Assembly: GCF_050753365.1 (NCBI RefSeq)
Contig: NZ_JBLZFY010000002.1
Coordinates: 62,001-126,000 of the forward strand
DNA length: 64,000 nucleotides
Direction of reading: 5' to 3'
DNA from: Geminocystis sp050753365
GTDB lineage: Bacteria; Cyanobacteriota; Cyanobacteriia; Cyanobacteriales; Cyanobacteriaceae
This document shows positions 58,768-64,000 of this stretch, piece after piece. The translations under genes and the position numbers were made by a program. How positions within the stretch are numbered: the first letter of the stretch is position 1; every line of letters starts with the position of its first letter. The notes under the pieces are model-generated. The model had not been told where the DNA came from. It did not search any database and saw nothing but the letters and a program-made list of their open reading frames with translations.

Positions 58768-58834
58768 AAAAAATAAAATTGCATCCTAAAATTAAGAGAA
58801 ACCCCATTATATCATCTTCGATCGATAGAGTTTT

Positions 58835-60040
58835 ATGATTGAACAACTTTTTGGCAAAAAAAACGATTCTCCTTATACCCTCCGTTGGCACGAAAAAATA
58901 GCAGAAATTCCTCAAACCGCTTGGGATGCTATGGCGTTACCCCTTGCGACTCCTTTTTTAGAGTGGGAATGGTTACATAATTTAGAAACCTCTGGAAGTG
59001 TTAAACCACGCACGGGGTGGCAACCTTGTCATTTAACGGTGTGGCATCATCAAACTTTAGTGGCTGCTGCCCCATTATACATCAAAGGTCACAGTTACGG
59101 TGAATTTGTGTTTGATCATCAATGGGCAGATTTAGCACATCGTTTAGGTATCCAATACTATCCCAAGTTGTTGGGTATGACTCCTTTTACTCCTGCCGTG
59201 GGTTATCGCTTCTTAATTGCAGAGGATGAAGACGAGTTGAAAATTACCGAAATGATGGTAAATGAAATTGATCATTTTTGCATAAAAAATAATTTGTCTG
59301 GTTGTAATTTCTTATTTGTTGATCCTCAATGGCAAACTGTTATTAGTCAATTTGGCTTTACTGCTTGGATGCACCACAGTTATATTTGGAGTAATAAAAA
59401 CTTTAATAATTTCGATGATTATTTAAAAATATTTACCTCTGATCAACGTAAAAATATTAAACGAGAAAGAAAGGCTGTTCTTAAGGCTAATTTAGTGACA
59501 AAAAATTTGGTAGGAGATGAAATTCCTCATTATTTATACCCTTATATCTACAAGTTTTATAGCAATACTTGCGATAAATTTTATTGGGGAAGTAAGTACT
59601 TAAATAAACAATTTTTTGAACAACTTTATCCTAACTATAGTCATCGATTAATGTTAGTGGTTGCCCATAGAGAAGATAATGATCATATTCCCGTGGGAAT
59701 GTCTTTTTGTATCAGAAAAGATGAGAATTTATACGGTAGATATTGGGGCAGTTTAGCTGAATATGACTGTTTGCATTTTGAGGCTTGTTACTATAAACCC
59801 ATCGAGTGGGGCATCGCTGAAGGTATTAAAATGTATGATCCGGGGGCTGGTGGCTCTCACAAACGTAGGCGCGGTTTTCCTGCTACTGCAAATCATAGTA
59901 TGCACCGTTTTTATAACCCTCGCATGAGCAGTATTTTACGTCATTATATCGATGAAATTAATCAAGGTTCGATCGAGGAAATCAAGGCGATTAATGATGA
60001 TTTACCTTTTACGAAAAAAGAAATTAATCTTAATGTTTAA
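58835..60040 (+). CDS. DUF482/COG3146 GNAT-like acyltransferase family protein
   Basis: 401 aa. WDAMALPLATPFLEWEWLHN and QPCHLTVWHHQTLVAAAPLY are typical of the family, as are DQRKNIKRERKAVLKA, SFCIRKDENLYGRYWGSL and PGAGGSHKRRRGFPA. The fold is related to FemAB/GNAT transferases, and it is often annotated as a peptidoglycan synthesis-like protein. The biochemical activity is not established. Confidence 0.85.
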   Translation: MIEQLFGKKNDSPYTLRWHEKIAEIPQTAWDAMALPLATPFLEWEWLHNLETSGSVKPRTGWQPCHLTVWHHQTLVAAAPLYIKGHSYGEFVFDHQWADLAHRLGIQYYPKLLGMTPFTPAVGYRFLIAEDEDELKITEMMVNEIDHFCIKNNLSGCNFLFVDPQWQTVISQFGFTAWMHHSYIWSNKNFNNFDDYLKIFTSDQRKNIKRERKAVLKANLVTKNLVGDEIPHYLYPYIYKFYSNTCDKFYWGSKYLNKQFFEQLYPNYSHRLMLVVAHREDNDHIPVGMSFCIRKDENLYGRYWGSLAEYDCLHFEACYYKPIEWGIAEGIKMYDPGAGGSHKRRRGFPATANHSMHRFYNPRMSSILRHYIDEINQGSIEEIKAINDDLPFTKKEINLNV

Positions 60041-60157
60041 TTCTCCTTAATTTTAACCTTATTAGTTTTTTAACTAGCTTAATAATTGTCATAACTTGAT
60101 ATTTAATGAGGGTTCGATCGAGATTGAGAAAAAAATCACAAAATTTAATCAAAATAC

Positions 60158-60187
60158 TTGACAAATCACAAAATTCAAAGTTATAAT
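60158..60187 (+). promoter_or_regulatory. Sigma-70-type promoter for a small RNA
   Basis: TTGACA at 60158-60163 and TATAAT at 60182-60187, both perfect consensus, with 18 bases between them. Transcription would start near 60194, only about 9 bases before the hairpin. No coding sequence follows for ~570 bases. Confidence 0.7.
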
Positions 60188-60193
60188 AGAGGT

Positions 60194-60259
60194 ATAAAAT
60201 AAAAGCCACCTTTTCTTGAGCCGTAGCGCTCAGGGGGAGGTGGCTTGTCCATTTTTTTT
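60194..60259 (+). ncRNA. Candidate free-standing small hairpin RNA
   Basis: AAGCCACCT (60203-60211) pairs with AGGTGGCTT (60238-60246). An inner TGAGC/GCTCA stem (60217-60221 with 60228-60232) extends it, and TTTTTTTT at 60252-60259 gives a terminator. With its own consensus promoter this forms a ~65-base transcript. The family is not recognised. It could also be an attenuator for downstream genes. Confidence 0.6.
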
Positions 60260-60767
60260 GAATAATTCAAGTATTTTCAAGTGTTTCTTCTGTCTCTAGC
60301 CTTCATCAAAATACTTTTTTCGCAATTCCTCTATCATCTAAAATTGCTATAACTATAAGTTAATACTATCCTTAAAATCAACATCTATTTATAGTTTATC
60401 ACTTAGGTAAAAAAGTTAAGTTTTATTGATTATATAGTACTTCTATTTAAGTTGTGTAAGTTATTTTATCGTAAAAGGCAAGAGAATATTTGGGATAATA
60501 TCTTCGATGTTTTTTCTAATAATTGATTGTGTCAAAGGATTGGCATATTCTATTTATATTTTAAACAAAAAATATAAAATATTTTATTAAGGTTATTTCA
60601 ATAGGAATGAATATTAGATTTTATGTAAATTCTTTGATAAATATAAAAAATAATCAGCATATTTACTGAAAAAATAAAGAAAAAATATTGAGTATTTTCT
60701 AGGTTTACATAAATATTTTAAATACCTATAATGAAGATATAGATAAATAAGTAAAGGAGAAGGGAAA
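60260..60767. other. AT-rich intergenic region
   Basis: About 500 bases with no open frame of note. The part next to 60768 should hold the promoter of the secreted protein gene. A strong ribosome binding site (AAGGAGAAGG) lies just before its ATG. Confidence 0.45.
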
Positions 60768-61169
60768 ATGAAAACTTTAAAATCGATTCCCTCTATTTTC
60801 AGTTTAATAAGTACCTTCTGGTTATTATTCAGTGCGAATATTGCCCATGGACAAGTTGTGATGTCTGGTAGTTATACAGAAACGAGAATGAATAATACTT
60901 CTATTTCTGCTACTGTACAATCTATTATTCATCAACCAATAGATGGTATGATAGGCACACGCTTAATGATTGAACACGTTAATCCTGGTACTTTTCGATC
61001 GAGCATTGGTTCAATCAGTGTTATAGCCATAACAAATGACAATATATTTTCTATGACAAATTCTCAAAATAAATTAAATTTACCAGTAAATAATATAGGT
61101 ATTGTCGATAATCCCATACAAAATATTAATTTGATGAATCATTCATCTAGTTATGGAGGTTTGGAGTGA
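60768..61169 (+). CDS. Secreted hypothetical protein
   Basis: 133 aa with a clear signal peptide: positive start, hydrophobic IPSIFSLISTFWLLFSANIA, cleavage likely after AHG. The mature part is rich in Ser, Asn, Ile and Met (NLMNHSSSYGGLE at the end) and has no Cys. Not recognised. A strong ribosome binding site supports the start. Confidence 0.65.
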   Translation: MKTLKSIPSIFSLISTFWLLFSANIAHGQVVMSGSYTETRMNNTSISATVQSIIHQPIDGMIGTRLMIEHVNPGTFRSSIGSISVIAITNDNIFSMTNSQNKLNLPVNNIGIVDNPIQNINLMNHSSSYGGLE

Positions 61170-61247
61170 ATAACGAATGACAGGTATTGTTATTAATTAA
61201 GTTAAGATATATTAAGAAATATCAATATTAATAACTGCCGTCAGCCC

Positions 61248-64000
61248 ATGCTAGATTTAGAAAATATAACCTCTCCCTCCGTTGTAGAAAATAATGACAT
61301 ACACCCCTCTAAGTTTGATTCTTTGATTACTGAAGATACTTTTAAACATCGTCATCTGGGAATCGATCGAACTGCGCAACAATTGATGTTAGAAACTCTA
61401 GGCTATGACAGTCTTGATAGTTTGATTAATACTGCTGTACCTGAGTCTATTCGTTTACATAACCCCCTTAACTTACCCCAACCCCTCACAGAAACTCAGG
61501 CATTAAATCAGTTAAAGTCGATCGCACTGCAAAATAAAGTGTATCGTTCTTATATTGGCATGGGTTATTATAACTGCATCACCCCTGCGGTTATCCAAAG
61601 AAATATCCTCGAAAACCCTAATTGGTACACCGCTTATACTCCCTATCAACCAGAAATTGCGCAAGGAAGACTGGAAGCCTTACTTAACTTCCAAACTATG
61701 ATTATCGATTTGACGGGGTTAGAAATTGCTAACGCTTCCTTGTTAGATGAAGCTACCGCCGCCGCCGAAGCCATGACGATGAGTTATGCCGTAACTAAGC
61801 ATAAATCGAATTACTTTTTTGTAGATGTCAACTGTCACCCTCAAACGATCGAAGTTATCAAAACTAGGGCAAAATATTTAGATATTGAGCTAATTATTGA
61901 TAATCCCCAGACTTTTGACTTTAATACTCCCATTTTTGGAGCTTTATTTCAATATCCTGCTTCAGACGGCACAATTTACGACTATAGTAATATCATTGAG
62001 CAAATTCATCAACAAAAAGGGATTGTTACTTTAGCCTGTGATTTATTAAGTCTTGCCTTGTTAAAATCCCCCGGTGAATTAAATGCTGATATTGCAGTAG
62101 GAAATACGCAACGTTTTGGTGTACCATTAGGTTATGGTGGACCCCATGCCGCCTTTTTTGCGACTAAAGATGAGTATAAGCGACAAGTGCCGGGGCGCAT
62201 TGTCGGCATTTCCAAAGATGTCCATGGTAATCCTGCCTTAAGACTTGCTTTGCAGACAAGGGAGCAACATATTCGTAGAGATAAGGCAACCAGTAATATT
62301 TGTACGGCTCAAGTTTTATTAGCTGTCATTGCTTCAGCCTATGCGGTTTATCATGGCGAAAAAGGCATTAAAAATATTGCTTTAAGAGTTCATAAATTGA
62401 CAAAAATTTTAGCTCAAAGTTTAGCTGAAAAAGGCTATAAAATCAAATCTCAATACTTTTTCGACACTATTACTATTGAAAATGTCAATTTTGACAAGGT
62501 TCGATCAAACTCTGAAGCAAAATTAATCAACTTCCGTTATAACAAAAATTCAATTTCGATTAGTCTTGATGAGACTACTACCCTTAAAGATGTTCAAGAA
62601 ATTTTAGCGATTTTTGCGGATAATAATTGGAAAACAAGGGCTGAAGCCCTTACTACAAACCACAGGGATTTAGATAGCGTGGGTATTCCTTCTAATTTGC
62701 AACGACAAAGCCGTTATCTCACGGAAGCCGTATTTAATCAGTATCACTCGGAAACGGAGTTATTACGCTATTTACATCGTCTGGAGAGTAAAGATTTATC
62801 TCTGACTACTTCCATGATTGCTTTAGGTTCGTGTACCATGAAACTTAATGCCACTGCGGAAATGTTACCAGTTACATGGGCAGAATTTAATAGTATTCAT
62901 CCCTTCGCACCTTTATCTCAAACTCAAGGCTATCAAGAGTTATTCTCGCAATTAGAAACATGGTTAGCAGAAATTACGGGGTTTGCAGGTATCTCTTTAC
63001 AACCCAATGCTGGTTCACAGGGAGAATATGCAGGGTTACAAGTTATCCGTAAATACCACGATAGTCGAGGAGATTTCGATCGAAATATCTGTTTAATTCC
63101 TGAATCTGCGCACGGCACAAATCCTGCTAGTGCGGTGATGTGTGGTTTAAAGGTTATCCCCGTCAAATGTGATACTCAAGGGGATATTAACATGGAAGAT
63201 TTGAAGGCAAAAGCAGAAAAATATCAAGACAAATTAGCTGCGCTGATGGTGACTTATCCATCTACTCACGGAGTTTTTGAGGAAGGCATCAAAGATATTT
63301 GCGGTATCATTCACAGTTTTGGAGGGCAAGTATATCTCGATGGTGCGAATATGAATGCCCAAGTTGGTTTATGTCGCCCCGGAGATTTTGGTGCTGATGT
63401 ATGTCACCTAAACTTACATAAAACCTTCTGTATCCCTCATGGTGGTGGAGGTCCGGGTGTAGGTCCGATCGGCGTAATGCCTCATTTAGTGCCTTTTTTA
63501 CCTTCTACTGAATCCCCCCTAACCCCCCTTAATGAAGATTTATCCCCCCTAACCCCCCTTAGTAAGGGGGGAAATACAGAGGAGTCTGTTAGTAAGGGGG
63601 GAAGTAAAGAGGAATCCATGGGGATGGTTTCGGCTGCGCCTTGGGGAAGTGCTAGTATTTTGCCTATTTCTTGGATGTATATTGCCATGATGGGAGGGGA
63701 AGGCTTAACGGAAGCCACAAAAATCGCTATTCTCAATGCCAATTATATCGCTCATCGTCTTGCTCCCCATTATCCTATTCTGTTTACGGGTAAGTCTGGT
63801 TTGGTTGCCCATGAGTGTATCATTGATTTACGCCCTTTGCGCAAAACTGCGAATATTGAGGTGGAAGACGTTGCTAAACGTTTAATCGATTACGGTTTTC
63901 ATGCACCTACCATGTCTTGGCCTGTTGCTGGTACAATGATGATCGAACCTACGGAAAGTGAGTCTTTATCTGAACTCGATCGATTCTGCGATGCTATGAT
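61248..64000 (+). CDS. gcvP: Glycine dehydrogenase (decarboxylating) GcvP, cut by window end
   Basis: Reads from ATG at 61248 (MLDLENITSPSVVENNDIHP) and stays open to the window edge (>917 codons). It has YRSYIGMGYYNCITPAVIQR, WYTAYTPYQPEIAQGRLEAL, FGVPLGYGGPHAAFFATKDE and, in the C-terminal half, NLHKTFCIPHGGGGPGVGPI with the PLP-binding Lys. It is the P-protein of the glycine cleavage system, used in photorespiration. Between PHLVPFLP and VSAAPWGSAS there is an extra ~38-codon segment made of PLTPL and SKGG units encoded by palindromic repeats (63515-63620). Confidence 0.93.
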   Translation, partial: MLDLENITSPSVVENNDIHPSKFDSLITEDTFKHRHLGIDRTAQQLMLETLGYDSLDSLINTAVPESIRLHNPLNLPQPLTETQALNQLKSIALQNKVYRSYIGMGYYNCITPAVIQRNILENPNWYTAYTPYQPEIAQGRLEALLNFQTMIIDLTGLEIANASLLDEATAAAEAMTMSYAVTKHKSNYFFVDVNCHPQTIEVIKTRAKYLDIELIIDNPQTFDFNTPIFGALFQYPASDGTIYDYSNIIEQIHQQKGIVTLACDLLSLALLKSPGELNADIAVGNTQRFGVPLGYGGPHAAFFATKDEYKRQVPGRIVGISKDVHGNPALRLALQTREQHIRRDKATSNICTAQVLLAVIASAYAVYHGEKGIKNIALRVHKLTKILAQSLAEKGYKIKSQYFFDTITIENVNFDKVRSNSEAKLINFRYNKNSISISLDETTTLKDVQEILAIFADNNWKTRAEALTTNHRDLDSVGIPSNLQRQSRYLTEAVFNQYHSETELLRYLHRLESKDLSLTTSMIALGSCTMKLNATAEMLPVTWAEFNSIHPFAPLSQTQGYQELFSQLETWLAEITGFAGISLQPNAGSQGEYAGLQVIRKYHDSRGDFDRNICLIPESAHGTNPASAVMCGLKVIPVKCDTQGDINMEDLKAKAEKYQDKLAALMVTYPSTHGVFEEGIKDICGIIHSFGGQVYLDGANMNAQVGLCRPGDFGADVCHLNLHKTFCIPHGGGGPGVGPIGVMPHLVPFLPSTESPLTPLNEDLSPLTPLSKGGNTEESVSKGGSKEESMGMVSAAPWGSASILPISWMYIAMMGGEGLTEATKIAILNANYIAHRLAPHYPILFTGKSGLVAHECIIDLRPLRKTANIEVEDVAKRLIDYGFHAPTMSWPVAGTMMIEPTESESLSELDRFCDAM
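63513..63620 (+). repeat. Palindromic repeat inserted in frame in gcvP
   Basis: CCCCCCTAACCCCCCTTA appears twice, and its counterpart AGTAAGGGGGGAA twice, making self-complementary arms. On the coding strand they translate to SPLTPLN, SPLTPLSKGG and SKGG without a stop. Elements of this kind (CCCCTTA...TAAGGGG) are known dispersed repeats of cyanobacterial genomes. Confidence 0.8.

Overview
The window is chromosomal DNA of a low-GC unicellular cyanobacterium, plausibly near Geminocystis or Cyanobacterium (inference). The evidence is chlorophyll biosynthesis (chlM), cyanobacterial/plastid families (DUF1995, DUF4079), very frequent CGATCG cores (HIP1-like), heptanucleotide tandem repeats of the STRR type, and a complete type I-D CRISPR-Cas locus.

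Layout. 0.1-7.5 kb: glycogen debranching enzyme, a STAS anti-sigma antagonist and an RsbW-like ATP-binding partner, then a one-module adenylation/carrier/reductase enzyme. This stretch contains a probable assembly fault: a 60-bp tandem repeat ends in a single N and is followed by an exact second copy of the preceding ~0.7 kb. 7.8-14.1 kb: a defence and decay zone. It holds a C5 cytosine methyltransferase with McrB- and McrC-like genes (LlaJI-like plan), a gutted second methyltransferase, a helicase scrap, a Phd/PIN toxin-antitoxin pair, a probably frameshifted coiled-coil gene and a dead hicB. 14.1-19.4 kb: hybrid histidine kinase, glutathionyl-hydroquinone reductase and ruvB. 20-28.7 kb: two giant uncharacterised genes (1228-aa NTPase/helicase-like and 1055-aa orphan) on the same strand, separated by a ~92-bp repeat array that seems to derive from the first gene, and by a MntA/HepT pair. 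This is the best candidate for an undescribed system. 29.1-31.2 kb: gatD and mrp.

31.3-49.2 kb: type I-D CRISPR-Cas. A divergent WYL regulator is followed by two MntA/HepT pairs (the second overlaps cas3'), cas3', an inverted two-repeat CRISPR remnant, a small winged-helix gene, cas10d, a frameshifted toxin-like/antitoxin-like pair, a PD-(D/E)XK-like gene, csc2, csc1, a paralogue of that PD-(D/E)XK-like gene, a Uma2 scrap, cas6, cas4, cas1, cas2 and an array of 24 repeats and 23 spacers. Two spacers are diverged versions of one target, differing only at synonymous sites in one frame.

49.2-64 kb: housekeeping genes: ydcF-like, pgpH-like HD phosphodiesterase, AI-2E family permease, DUF4079, DUF1995, fabD, chlM, a 2Fe-2S ferredoxin, hisA, a DUF482 acyltransferase-like gene, a free-standing small hairpin RNA candidate, a secreted hypothetical protein and a 3'-truncated gcvP carrying an in-frame insertion of a palindromic repeat. 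No tRNA or rRNA gene was recognised.
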